Shown here: positions 42,827-56,332 of the stretch, in pieces
Layout of the letters: every line of letters starts with the position of its first letter
How positions within the stretch are numbered: the stretch's first letter is position 1
DNA from: Epiperipatus broadwayi
Lineage: Eukaryota > Onychophora > Udeonychophora > Euonychophora > Peripatidae
NCBI GenBank assembly: GCA_028023455.1
Contig: JAQFVV010012975.1
Span: 186,001 to 250,000 of the forward strand
Direction of reading: 5' to 3'
Length of the DNA stretch: 64,000 nucleotides
The notes under the pieces: generated by a model
The model's database searches: none
Seen by the model: only the letters and a program-made list of their open reading frames with translations
Told to the model about the DNA's origin: nothing
Program-made: the position numbers and the translations under genes

Positions 42827-42886
42827 CTCCTATCCCTTCACTGATAAGAGCAAATCAGCTTGAAATCAGCTGATCTGAGGCTGGAG
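42827..42886 (+). ncRNA. Type I hammerhead ribozyme, near-complete (G8 to A)
   Basis: All helices of a self-cleaving hammerhead can be drawn. Stem I: CUUCA 42836-42840 with UGAGG 42876-42880 (one G-U), plus outer CUCC 42827-42830 with GGAG 42883-42886 across an internal loop (42831-42835 / 42881-42882). Core: CUGAUAA 42841-42847. Stem II: GAGC 42848-42851 with GCUU 42858-42861 (last pair G-U), loop AAAUCA. Core: GAA 42862-42864. Stem III: AUCA 42865-42868 with UGAU 42871-42874, loop GC. Cleavage nucleotide: C 42875. Only one core position deviates, A at position 8 where G is invariant, which should abolish activity. The short palindromic stem III (ATCAGCTGAT) is typical of forms that act as dimers. 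Confidence 0.75.
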
Positions 42887-43030
42887 CAAAATGAAAGAGA
42901 CAGTGAATATTGACTCTGACGTTTATGTAAACAAATACGCTTGTTTGGAGGTCTTGGTAAAGCTCCATCTATTGATCAATAATACAAGCGATAGCAGGTT
43001 TTTACGTATATAAAACTTGTTTTGTTTTTC

Positions 43031-44605
43031 ACATATATATATATATATCATAGGAATAATACTGGATAATTTTCATTGGGTGTTTCATAATATAAATCGC
43101 AAATATTATTTCTTCTTAGTATATTACAGACAATTATCTTTGATGGGAAACTATTCATCATTATTCCTACTTATCCGTAGGTAAGTTTGACAATGTCTCT
43201 CAAACAAATGACCTCCAACTATTCTAAATTCTCGCTTCATTATTAAAATTGGAGTATCTTTTAATGATTTAACCTTTTCAACATTGTTTTCTAACTTTCG
43301 TTGTTGGCTCTAAACAATTATACCATATTTAATATATATACTTTTCAACATTAATTTTTACAATTACAATTTGTTTCTGAAAGAGAATTAGTTCTCCTAA
43401 TCTTATTTATCTATTAATCTATTTTTCTAAAAAAAAAAAAAAAATATCAAAATAGCTATTGGAAAATTAATTATATATATAATAATTTTAAAGACGAATT
43501 CTACACTTTATATAATATTACACAATATATATATATATATATATATGATAAACAAAAATGCAAGTTAAAATATATATATATAATGACATTTTATCTGATT
43601 TTTTATTTTTATTTTTGAATTTGTTACTTTCTACATTAGTAGGTCTTTTATTTTTATCTAAAGCTTGTTAAATTTTACAATTCTTTATTGCAAATTTTGT
43701 CCAAATATTTTATTATTTCTGTCTTAAATATTCTACTTGAATTCACTCCAATGTTTACTTTAGTTATCTTTCTAAATTGTGTTAATGCTTTTTTTTTTTG
43801 TATTTTTTTAGTAAAATTCAAACTTTATTCACAGTCGTCTAAGTACATTCAAGTCTTCATAGTAGCACACACTTTAGTATAATATTATCCTCTATTATAT
43901 TACCAAGCATTGAGTGGATTTAGAAAGATGTAGATAAAGTTTGAATGTAAATAAAAAGTGTCAATTCAACTAGATAAAGAAAATGTTTATGTGTTTCATA
44001 TATATATATGATAATAAAAATAATAAATTTAACGGTAATAAACTATTAAAAACAGCCTTTAAATCTGCAGAAGTGCTTTCGGCTCATTTCTTACACTGCC
44101 TTAACTGCCATTAAATTAAAAAAAAAACAATGTGTTTGATTCTGCTTTGTTTTTTTTTTTTTTTGTTTTTTTGACGTTTTTGAGGCAGATTTAGGAAATT
44201 AACTGAACGTACTTCAGCAGATTTAAAGACTGTTTATAATAGTTTATTACCGTTAAATTTATTATTTTTTATTATAATTACAATTTTGTTTTAATTAATG
44301 GACATTTTATTTATATAAATGGACAAAAATAATTTTATGGCATAATGCTTATCATTTCTGCTTCTATTTCAACTGAAGAATGGTAGAGAGTTATTTGCCT
44401 TTTTTATTTTTTGCTTTTTTAACATTTAATAATCAGATATCCATTTATTAATAAGTCTTTACTATAAAACCTAAAACAATTTCAATTATGGAGCATGGTT
44501 CTTAATCATTATACAAAGAAACCGTTATACTGGTAATTCATCTATTAAGGATAAAGTCAGTAGATATACAACATCACAGATAATCTGAACAAGATCTCAG
44601 TAGTA
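43031..44605. other. AT-rich sequence without recognisable gene
   Basis: Contains short (AT)n runs (43031-43047, 43527-43546). Around 44040-44250 there is an imperfect inverted repeat (AAATTTAACGGTAATAAACT near 44026 and its complement near 44237). No gene is recognised. Confidence 0.5.
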
Positions 44606-45105
44606 NNNNNNNNNNNNNNNNNNNNNNNNNNNNNNNNNNNNNNNNNNNNNNNNNNNNNNNNNNNNNNNNNNNNNNNNNNNNNNNNNNNNNNNNNNNNNNN
44701 NNNNNNNNNNNNNNNNNNNNNNNNNNNNNNNNNNNNNNNNNNNNNNNNNNNNNNNNNNNNNNNNNNNNNNNNNNNNNNNNNNNNNNNNNNNNNNNNNNNN
44801 NNNNNNNNNNNNNNNNNNNNNNNNNNNNNNNNNNNNNNNNNNNNNNNNNNNNNNNNNNNNNNNNNNNNNNNNNNNNNNNNNNNNNNNNNNNNNNNNNNNN
44901 NNNNNNNNNNNNNNNNNNNNNNNNNNNNNNNNNNNNNNNNNNNNNNNNNNNNNNNNNNNNNNNNNNNNNNNNNNNNNNNNNNNNNNNNNNNNNNNNNNNN
45001 NNNNNNNNNNNNNNNNNNNNNNNNNNNNNNNNNNNNNNNNNNNNNNNNNNNNNNNNNNNNNNNNNNNNNNNNNNNNNNNNNNNNNNNNNNNNNNNNNNNN
45101 NNNNN
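44606..45105. other. Assembly gap, 500 N
   Basis: Exactly 500 unknown bases. A round number usually means a gap of unknown true size. Any frame read across it is meaningless. Confidence 0.99.
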
Positions 45106-45167
45106 TTGTTAACGATGTTATAGCTTAAAATAATACTTCCCTTAAATTTACTCACATCTAATCTGAT

Positions 45168-45217
<50 letters not shown>

Positions 45218-46784
45218 AAACTTTTTACTCACTATATTAGTTCTCCATCTGTCCAATTGCCTATTTTTTTAGTGGATCTATTCTTCTCTTCTATTCTTTG
45301 CCACTATAACAGTCAACAATTCTCCTAATACAATTATTCCACATTTTGTATAAGTATACTGACATAATGTCTTTATACAAATGTTTTGCATACTGTACTA
45401 CCTCTCTCACCCATCTTGTTACCTATCCTTTATTCATAACCAAATTAAATAATATTTTGGCTATTCTCTTATTATTCATAAATTGCAATCTACCGAACAT
45501 AACATCTCCCATTTGTGGTTAAAAATTATTTTACACTAATTAAAAAAAATACTTGGTAATTAAAGCATCATATTTCTACAGCGATAACTATCTTTAATTA
45601 AAATAGTTTACAACTTTTCAAATTTATTGTACAGATGACTCTTCTTTTAAGATCATCTATTGTAATATAAATAAAACCTTTAATACTTACTACTTTCTCT
45701 TATATAAAAAATAAAAAATAAAGTTGAAATATGAAGATTCTTTAAATAAATGAAAAGTAGTTGTTTCGTGTAAGTTATTTATTTTATTTAGAATTTACAT
45801 TCAAATATAATTATAATAATTTCATTATAACTTATTTATAATATTTTATGGAGAATCTTTATTTCAATGGGCATATCATAATAATAGTTTCCAATATAGA
45901 CTTAAAAAATCATTTTTACAAACTTGTAAATAATTTCTACTTTCAATGTCCACTTTTATTTAACTAGTACGCTATCATTAACACTTAAAAGAAGTGAAAG
46001 TTTATACTGATGGTGATATTTCTAAAGTATTAATAAAGTCAATTTGCAATTTCAAATAATGTTTAAACATTAAATTCAAATAATTTCAATTGAATTTTAA
46101 ATAGTTATTAAATATACATTATTGAAAATATAATACTCTGTAAGAAAAACTGATTCACATAGTATACTAATATCCATAAGTCAGATTCAAAGAGTCAACT
46201 TTAAACAAATTTACAATTTTTGCCTACATTTTTATATTAATGATAATTTATTAGACAAAAAAAGGATTTACTTTTATTTAACTGCCAGTATAATATATGG
46301 TAGAAAAATCAATCATTTTTTTTCCATCTACATCAGATGAGATTTGAATTAATAGTTCAACGTTTAAATTTGTAAATCTTTATTTAATATTATGAATCAA
46401 CAAATAAAGCTTGATTGCTGCAATTTAAGTTTACAAATGAAAAAAAAAAACAAAAAAAACATGCTCGATCTTTCCAATATATATTAACAGATATAAAAAT
46501 ATAAAATATATAATGAGAATAGTGAATTTATATTAACTAGTTGTTTCTTATAACACAATTGTAAAAAGAATATTAAATATTTGTTGAATCAATTCCACTT
46601 TCAAAACTGAATAAATTATTACAAAATCATAACAAATATATAAAACATCTGTCTGAAATGGAAAATTACATTTATATTTATTAAATTGTTAAAAAAATTC
46701 CAAACCACCACTACTTGACAAAGTATTATATCTAATTATCATTGCTTCTGATATAATAATGATTTAAGTTTTTAACTTGTATCT
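45106..46784. other. AT-rich sequence without recognisable gene
   Basis: An (AT)n tract at about 45170-45213 is the only clear feature. Confidence 0.55.
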
Positions 46785-47598
46785 AATATTTACTGAGGCT
46801 ACAACCTCGATAATATGCATGTAAAATGTGATAGTAGGGACCTCTACAGGTGTTTTAACACAAGCTCACGCTATGGAAGAAAATAGGGGAACCCCTCTCT
46901 ACTTCAACCTACTTTCTATTTAAATAGGTGAAGCTGAAACGGTTAGATCTGCGCGCGCGAGCGTGAAGCTATTCAATACTTCACTGATTAAGTCCACATT
47001 TCTTATTACACATTAATACTCATGAAATCTTTCGATTTACGAGTCAATGGAAAGATTTTATAGTTAGAAATCTATTAAAGTAATTTAAAGTTGTAATTAT
47101 AAATTTATTAATCACACATTGATTACGTAAGTAATATTTACTGATAAGTCCACATTTCTTATTAAAATTAATACTCATGAAATCTTTTGAAATACAACGA
47201 GTCAATTGCATTTTACATGCATATTATCGGGTTGTATCCTCAGTAAATATTACTTACATAATCAATGTGCATTTAATAAATTTATAATTACAAATTTAAA
47301 TTACTTTAATAGATTTCTAACTATAAAATCTTTCCATTGACTAGTTGTAAATCGAAAGATTTCATGAGTATTAATGTGTAATAAGAAATGTGGACTTAAT
47401 CAGTAAAGTATTGAATAGCTTCACACTCACAGATCTAACCGCTTCAGCTTCACCTATTTAAATAGAAAGTAGGTTGAAGTAGAGAGGGGTTCCCCTCTTT
47501 TCTTCCATAGCATAAGCTTGTGGTTAAAACACCTGTAGAGGTCCCTACTATCACATTTTACATGCATATTATTGAGGTTGTAGCCTCAGTAAATATTA
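46785..47598. repeat. Large foldback element, arms about 360 bp
   Basis: The sequence from 46785 (AATATTTACTGAGGCTACAA) to about 47145 is repeated as reverse complement from 47598 back to about 47235, with few mismatches. The arms contain AGGGGAACCCCTCT and CTATTTAAATAGGTGAAGC. The loop of about 90 bp (47146-47234) itself holds shorter rearranged copies of arm sequence. The right flank (47599-47640) resembles the inner part of the arms, suggesting nested or rearranged copies. No coding sequence is present and the family is unrecognised. It would form a very stable RNA or DNA hairpin. Confidence 0.85.
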
Positions 47599-50040
47599 CT
47601 TACATAATCAATGTGCTTATTTAACAAATTTATAATTATAACTTGTATCTTCAAAAGTAAAATATATTTTTAAAATCTCTAAGTGGACAAATACATATAT
47701 TTTATTTTTAATAATTATAGTAAAATATTTTGTAAAAATAGTTAAAAATAATTAAATACACTAATATTTGGCAATTTTTTATCCTTACTGTTTACAAGAA
47801 TAGAATGGGAAGCTCTTAATATTTGTAATCAAAAAATCAAATGACCAAAAACTTCCAGTGTTGTAAGAGTCTTTTCATTTTATACTTGGTATACTAATTT
47901 TATTGATTTATTAGTTACAAAAAAATATGAAGAGGTCAGTAGTCCACCAAGCAATTTAATCCATATTAGTAGCATAAAATGATTGTAAATAATGTTTTAG
48001 AAAAGGTCATACCAAAGTAAATTAAAGTCATAAAACCCATAGAACAGCATCTGTGAGAAATTGTATTATAAATAAAAAGATTCAAAGGATTAATTAATTC
48101 AGCTTAAATTTTCAAATAACATTAAAGAATTAATTTCACATAATTTTAATAAGTTTGTAAATCAACAATGACTATTAAATATATAATGCTAAAAATTTAA
48201 TACCATTTATGGGTAAAAAAAACTTATTTCAATTCCAAACTATAGTAGTAATTGTATAAATCAGATTCAAAAATTATGTTAGCATACTTGTAAATAACTC
48301 TCACTTTCTTGTATCATTGCTATTTACTAATTAATAAAAGTTTGTTAAAATAACTTTTTTGACTCTAACTTATAAATTATTATTATAGTATACATAATAG
48401 AATCAGTTTTCTTGAGAAAATATTATATGCTTTGTTCTACATACTTAATAAACATTGCTTATGATATTTAAAGAGAAATAAAAACTTTATATAATAAACA
48501 TTGTTTATTATAGTTAAAAAATCAACTTTATATATAAATTTAAAATGTACTTTATATAAAGTAGATAATACATTTTAAAGAACAGTTAGAAGCCTTCTTC
48601 ACACATCAATGAAGAAAATTTCATTCAAAAATAAACAATTATGAAGTCTTTTTGTCATATTTTCCTTTTTTTCTGCAAAATGAATTTGAAGTAAAAAATT
48701 CACAAAAATTTACTGAATTAAAACATAATTTTTACAGTGATAAACTTAACCTTATAGTGTTTTAATTTTAAATTATTGCAATACAATTAGCATAAAAAAT
48801 GTTACCATTGTGTATTTTTGCATTTGAGTATCCGAATTTATATTTAGGCAACTTTTATATTGGAATTTTAAATGAATTTTATAAATTTATAGTTTAGAAG
48901 ATTTTCTTCAATTTTTAACTCGACCATTGTGGAAACCTGACAACCCTCTGTTTGTAGAAAGAATAAGGATTAATACTCATATTTAATAATTTTTTGAATA
49001 TTGCTATAAGAATATTATGCATGTTTTTATTTATTGCACATTAAATTCATCATACTTCATTTATTATCATTCTAGTAGGTTTATTTGTATATCCAGCCAT
49101 GCATGGAATTTATTGAATCAACATACCGTTTTTTAATTTTATGTAGTTTTTACTCATCAAGAAAAAAAAAACAAGTACAGAAAATAATTGATTTATTCTT
49201 ATAATGTTTCAAATATTTTTTTTATATACTGGGAAACAATGCATATAGCATCTGTCTGTCAAAACAATCAGTTCATATATTTTGCTACATTTATTTTATG
49301 TTAATGGTTTATTCATTTTGTTTTCTGTGGTATTTTGTTTTGTATTAAATTCAAACACAGATTGTGTTGGGAAAAATGCCATAAATTAACCCGTATTAAT
49401 AAGATAGTGGTAATATATTGATTTGCAAAGCCACAAGTTTTAAATAGAAAATATTACAAATATTCATCTATCTCAATTAGGATTATTATTATGAAGCTAT
49501 TAGATTTATTGTTATCTCAATAAATTCTTCACCAAAAATCATTAACTGGAAAAATGATTTTATCACTAGAGATGTGGCTTTTGTTCCTGACACAGCCTTT
49601 TATCTAATTGCTGCAAAAAAATTGAAATTTGATTTTGGATTACTTTCATTAACTTTTAAGGCTAAATTATATTTGAGTATATATTTTAGGAGACTTTTCT
49701 TTATCTATAATTTTGCTATCATTTTAAATATCTCAACTTTCTATTTTCTTACTCAGAACAATTTTAACAACAGTCGATTAGCTGTTTCATTAATTTTATA
49801 CATATGTAAATATAACAAAGAATAAACTTCTGGAATAACTCTACAAAACTCTGACCATCCATTATATAGTTAATCCTTAAACAACAAAAGTTTGTATAAA
49901 CGTTTCTGCATTGACAAAGCTTTAAAATTTTAATCTTATGGTAAAGTTTATTTTTTTTTTATATTTTTTATACATCAAAAACTGAACATTGTTTCTAAAA
50001 TATAGTTTGGTAGATATTATTCCAGAGTTTTTTTTATATA
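47599..50040. other. AT-rich sequence without recognisable gene
   Basis: No repeat termini or protein domain recognised. Short frames such as 49574-49825 have ordinary AT-driven composition. Confidence 0.55.
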
Positions 50041-50400
50041 TTGTAACGGAATGAAATTATCTAAATCATTTGTAACGGAATATAAAGAATATCATGCCCT
50101 TATTCAACAGCCCCATAGGTTTTTGTGGCATTTGTAATGGAATATGAAATTAATCTAGTTAAAATAAATTCCCTTGCCACTCCTCATTGGGGCAATCATT
50201 GTCAATGGATCAATTGTTTGAGATCAAATGACAATAATCATGTATGCAATTTTATGCCCCAATTGGACAAACCACTTTGCAAATAACAATTTTACTTTCT
50301 ATTCTTTGTTGTATATCTGTATACCTGGGCACCACTAGACTATCTAAATGTAGATAGTTTCATTGAATACTGACATATAATCATACCTTGTTAGAACCTC
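50041..50400. other. Possible solo LTR or repeat with TGTAACGGAAT words
   Basis: TGTAACGGAAT(G/A) occurs at about 50042 and 50071 and as TGTAATGGAATA at about 50136. The following 260 bp are less AT-biased than the surroundings. The TGTAAC start resembles the two LTR elements of this window, but no matching end or target-site duplication is visible. Confidence 0.25.
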
Positions 50401-51531
50401 AGTTGATACATTAATTATAATAGTATGTAGGATTTTCCATTTTATAACAATATCATTTAAAACTTGTGTTAATGATAAAACATCCTCGTTATTCTCTAGT
50501 TGTGCAAATAAATTATTAGATAAATTATCATATAGATCATGGTTAAAAGTTTAACATCATAAAAACATTTAAGAGCTCATTATTAATAATTTAATGTTAT
50601 AACTCTTTCAAATTCACATTTAAAAATGTTATAATTTTTACTAGCTCATATTTAATACTATATATCGTCAATAGTAATTCACTAAATCTTTAGAGATATT
50701 CAATGGTAGTCAATATCTCTTATGATGGCTCACAAATAACAAACAAACAAATGAGAAACATTATTTATATGGCATTAAATATATTTATTTAGACTATTTA
50801 TTAATTAATAAATCTGATGATGATGATAATAATACTTCCAGCCACATCATTATAACTAACTCACAACACAAATGAAATTTTGATCAATTTATAATTATTT
50901 ACCAAAATATTGTTACTTAATTAAACTATGTTTTAATGATTGAAATCTGCTAAATGTGTGTATATATTTATGTATACACAAAATATGTATTACTAGGTAA
51001 TAATTATAAATGTAAAACTAAATCGATTACTAATTGTGTATTGTAAGTAATAAATAATATATTAAGGCTAAACTAAAAGTATGTGCATGGATGTCAATGG
51101 CATTCACAATATTTGATAAAGCATTAGACTAATTAAATAGTTTAATTAATGAGAAACTATAAAGTAATTTATCAAGAAGAATTAAGATAATGTAAACAAA
51201 GCCTTTGCTTAAAATAGACAATTCTAAAGTCATGGCATTATATAATCAGGGATTGAATAGGAAATAAAGAGATGACTACCACATGGACAGCAGATGTCCA
51301 ATCAAGGGAGGCTACTCTAAAATCAAGGAAGGAAAAATATTAGATCTAAAATTGAAATTAGATGACACACTTTCTAAGTGAAGCTCTTTAAAGGCAGATG
51401 TGCCATTTTTTCGGGTGCTCCAGTCAGCTCCTTTTTACAGAGAGGTTTACCTCTGGACATTCCAAAGTAAACCTAGGAAATATGTAACAGGTCGTATTGA
51501 TCTCATCATTATTTTGTTACACGTTTGGGCC

Positions 51532-51533
<2 letters not shown>
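50401..51533. other. AT-rich sequence without recognisable gene
   Basis: No feature supported. Confidence 0.55.

Positions 51534-51616
<83 letters not shown>
51534..51616. repeat. (AT)n microsatellite
   Basis: AT tract of about 83 bp just before the 5' end of LINE copy 3. Confidence 0.95.
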
Positions 51617-51622
<6 letters not shown>

Positions 51623-51623
51623 T

Positions 51624-54600
51624 GGCTGCAGAAAGGAGTTTGCTATTAACTGAAAGGAGACCCTTTGATTCCTCTTGGAGGCCTTAAAGGAACCGAGCAG
51701 GGCAAATTCCTAATGTCCACTCCATGCGTTCTTGTCATTGCAGCTGTTATTACTATGTGATTATTCATATAGTATACGAACATGGATGGGCTGCTCACCA
51801 ACACGCATTAGCCAGCATGGTGAGTTTATTGGCTTTTTACCTCTGAGTTTAAGATCAAGAAACACCGTGGTCTTTCTTCTCAGTGCCTGATAAGGCAGAA
51901 TGAATGTTTGTGTAAATGATAAATATTTTTTTCAATACATGGCCCTTATTCCCAGGAGGATGTAAAGTCACCAACCAAGGCAGCGGTTGGTTGCTAAAGG
52001 CGGAGGGTGCTAAGAATCCACTGATTGTGGACCCAGGCTGCCATTTGATGATGACTTTCTATTTAGGTACTTACAACTGCAAATCACTTTCAAGTGAAGG
52101 AAGATTGCGAGTATTAGAAGAAGAACTGTCTTATATTAAATGGGACATTATTGGACTTTGTGAAGTTAGAAGAAAAGGAGAAGAAACAATTGATTTAAAA
52201 AGTGGACATAAACTCTATTATAAAGGCACACATATTGGAAATACAAGTGGAGTAGGATTCATTATAAATAAAAAGTGGAAGAACAATATTGTGGAGATTG
52301 ATGGTGTATTGGACAGAGTGGCAAGATTAGTTATACAACTTAATAGCAGATACCAAATGCAGATAATTCAGGTTTATGCCCCAACAAGTTCTCATAGTGA
52401 TGAAGTAGTAGAATATTTTTATATGGATGTACAAAAGGCTTTTGATCAGAGTAAACAACATTTTAAAATTGTTATGGGAGACTTTAATGCTAAAATTGGT
52501 AGACAAATGAAAGATGAAATTGCTGTAGGTAATTTTGGTTATGGTAATAGAAATGAGAGAGGACATAGACTTGTGGAGTTTGCAGAAAAAGAAAAACTTT
52601 ATATTTTGAATTCATTTTTTGAGAAAAATGTTAAAAGGAAATGGACATGGAAGCATCCAAATGAAGGTACAGCAGAATTGGATTATATTTTGACTAACAG
52701 AAAATACATATTTCAAGATTGTAATGTTCTTAATAAATTTAACACAGGAAGTGATCATCAATTAGTAAGGTGTAAGTTACGTGTTAATGTAAAACTAGAG
52801 AGACAAAAATTATTAAGAAAAACAATATTTACAGTTGATATTCCTAATCTTCAGAAACATTCTAATGAATTTAAATTAGAACTTACAAATAGGTTTCAAG
52901 TGTTAGGAGATTTTGAACATGATACAGATTTGTATGAAATTAATATGAAAATAACTGATACACTTTTAAAAACTGCAACAAACATAGCTGGTAGAAAAAA
53001 GCAGCAATTGACTAATAAAATTTCTACTGAGACTAGAGAATTTATGAAGAAAAGAAGGAATATGAAGATATACAAAAATGATGTATTAAAAAGAATTGAA
53101 TATCTCGAATTTTGTAAAATGGTACGGAAAAGAGTTGAAATTGATATAAGAAAGTATAACTGTGAAATAGCAAGGAAAGCTGTAGAAGAAAATAAAAGTC
53201 TCAAAAATGTTAAACAACATTTTGGTATTGGTAGGAAATGTATATCTGCAATAAGAAAAAAAGATGGAATTATTACTAAAAAGAGAGATGACATCATGAA
53301 ATTGGTAGAAGATTTTTATCAAGAATTATATAGTAATAAAGAACAAGTACCTCCTATATCTATTACAACTTCCGAATTGCCCAGAATTTTAAATGAAGAA
53401 GTGAGACATGCAATTAAGTGTATGAAGAAAGGAAAGGCTTCAGAAAATGATGGAATTATAATTGATATATTAAAAGAAGCAGGTGACGAAATAGAAACAA
53501 TTTTAGCAAAGTTATATACCAAATGTCTAAATGATAAAGATGTACCGGAAGACTGGAAGAATGCAGTAATAATATTAATATTTAAAAAAACGTGATAAAG
53601 AAGATATTAGAAATTACAGACCTATCAACCTTTTATCAGTTTTATATAAAATTTTTACCAAGATAATTACAACTCGTCTACAGAGAACTTTGGATTTCCA
53701 CCAACCAAGAGAACAAGCTGTATTTAAAAGTGGTTTTAGTACAATAGATCATGTCCAGGTATTGAGAGAAGTCATAGAAAGAACAAACGGATATGAGTTG
53801 TCATTATGTTTTGGATTTGTAGATTATGAAAAGGCGTTTGATTCTATACACGTTTCTTCAGTGATTAAAGCATTGGATCATCAAGGTATAGATCCAGGAT
53901 ATTGTCATATTTTAAAGAATATTTATAAAAATGCAACAGCAACAATTAGATTACATAATGATACTGGAAAAATCAACATTGAAAAAGGTGTAAGACAAGG
54001 TAACTCCATATCTCCAAAACTCTTTACGGCAGTGCTGCAAAAAGTATTTTGTGGATTAAAATGGGAAACTAAAGGAGTGAAAGTAAATTGATAGTATTTA
54101 AGTCATTTAGATTTCGCAGATGATGTAGTTGTTTTTGCATATAATGCTTCTGAGCTGCAGGAAATGTTGCAGGAGTTAGCAGATGAAAGTAGAAAAGTAG
54201 GACTAAAGATAAATGTTAAAAAGACTAAAGTAATGTTTAATCAATTTGCTCAAAATATGAAAATAAGGATTGATTATGAAGAATTAGAAGAAGTTAACAG
54301 TTACAAATACCTTGGTCAGATTATTAATACAGATGGAAACATAATGGAGGAAATTAATCATAGAATTAAACTCGGTTGGAGTACTTTTGGGAGAAATAAC
54401 TTGATACTAAAAGGAAATATGCCTATGTGTTTGAAAAGGATGGTTTTTAACAAATGTGTTTTACCAGTTCTTACTTATGGATCTGAGACTTGGACACTTA
54501 ATAGAAGAGCAATACAGAGACTTCAGACCACTCAAAGGAGTATGGGGAGATGTATGTTGGGAGTAACAAGAAGAGATCGAAAACGCAATGTATGGGTAAG

Positions 54601-54889
54601 ACAACAAACAGGTGTTACTGATCTTATTGAAAAAATTAAAAGATTGAAATGGAGTTGGGCTGGACATATTGCTAGAAGAGATGATAATAGATGGACAATT
54701 GAAATTTTAAACTGGATTGCAAGAGATTGTAAAAGACCCAGAAAGAGACCACATGTGAGATGGATGGATAAAATAAGAAAATGTGCAGGGGTGTTGTGGA
54801 GAAGAGAAGCTAAAGATCGGAGAAGATGGATTAAACTTGGAGAGACCTTCATCCTGCAGTGGATTGATAATGGTTTATGATGATGATAT
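51624..54889 (+). mobile_element. RTE-clade LINE, copy 3 (best preserved)
   Basis: Full-length plus-strand copy: 5' end GGCTGCAGAAAGGAG at 51624, 5' UTR of about 290 bp, the coding region, then a short TGATGATGAT tail at about 54878-54888 next to TATATA. Near the start it lacks about 35 bp present in the other copies, including their ATG. It is inactive but needs the fewest changes of the three. Confidence 0.93.
51916..54880 (+). pseudogene. RTE LINE endonuclease/reverse transcriptase, lightly broken
   Basis: The first 559 codons are open (to 53595). The APE endonuclease occupies roughly residues 48-285, with N54 in GTYNC, E83 in LCEVRRKGEE, D189/N191 in GDFNAKIG, and S279-D280-H281. The RT begins after residue 500 (the other copies' KAPGNDGI is KASENDGI here). 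An extra base in the A-run at 53583-53590 shifts the frame. RT then continues with NYRPINLLS, FVDYEKAFDSI and VRQGNSISPKLF up to 54091, where two adjacent stops (54089-54094) replace Gly-Asp. The catalytic FADD follows at 54113-54124, and the C-terminal domain (SETWTLNRRAIQ, WSWAGHIARRDDNRW) is intact to the stop at 54880. The ATG at 51916 is probably not the ancestral start. Confidence 0.92.
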
Positions 54890-54946
54890 ATATACATTAG
54901 CATGTGTATGATAATCATATTTTTGTATATATTAAACAAGGGTTAA

Positions 54947-54949
<3 letters not shown>

Positions 54950-54991
<42 letters not shown>
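54950..54991. repeat. (AT)n microsatellite
   Basis: AT tract of about 42 bp downstream of LINE copy 3. Confidence 0.9.
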
Positions 54992-54995
<4 letters not shown>

Positions 54996-55285
54996 GTAAA
55001 TAAATGCTCGTTATTCAAAGTTACTTGCCAAACTGCCTCATTAATTATTATATATTTGTGTTATTGATATTTGCAATCCAGCAAGGAATAGAGTGCCACC
55101 AGACACATCAAAAACCATCAGTGATGATGATGACTAAACCAACCTCACAGAACAATAATTAACTGTAAGAAATATATAAACTTCTTTTAATAAAAGTACA
55201 TTAAATTTTATTATTGGTTAATAATCAATATGCAAATAGTAAATTTACATAATTAATAATAAAATAATAAAATTAGTTACATTCA
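54992..55285. other. Short intergenic stretch
   Basis: Nothing recognised. Confidence 0.5.

Positions 55286-56332
<1,047 letters not shown>

Larger units (their letters stand above)
40880..43030 (+). mobile_element. Hammerhead-ribozyme tandem repeat (retrozyme/PLE-LTR-like), split by a hAT
   Basis: Two direct copies of a segment of about 190 bp (40880-41066 and 42833-43030) share GACAGTGAATATTGACTCTG, TAAACAAATACGCTTGTTTG and ATTGATCAATAATACAAGCG almost perfectly. Each begins with a hammerhead ribozyme sequence. The predicted cleavage positions (after 40910 and 42875) are 1965 bp apart. Subtracting the 1527-bp hAT and its 8-bp duplication gives a unit of about 430 nt. Both outer edges run into (AT)n. 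Hammerhead-bounded direct repeats of this size with no coding capacity are known from metazoan retrozymes and from the terminal repeats of Penelope-like elements. Membership in either is inference. Confidence 0.7.

Noticed and set aside
44574-45155. 193-codon frame across the N run
   Set aside because: It exists only because unknown bases were translated.
51624-51746. HDV-like ribozyme at the LINE 5' end (GGCTGCA pairing with TGCAGCT)
   Set aside because: The pairing strands are over 100 nt apart, the partner is weakened in copy 2, and no P2/P4 or P1.1 pairings are evident.
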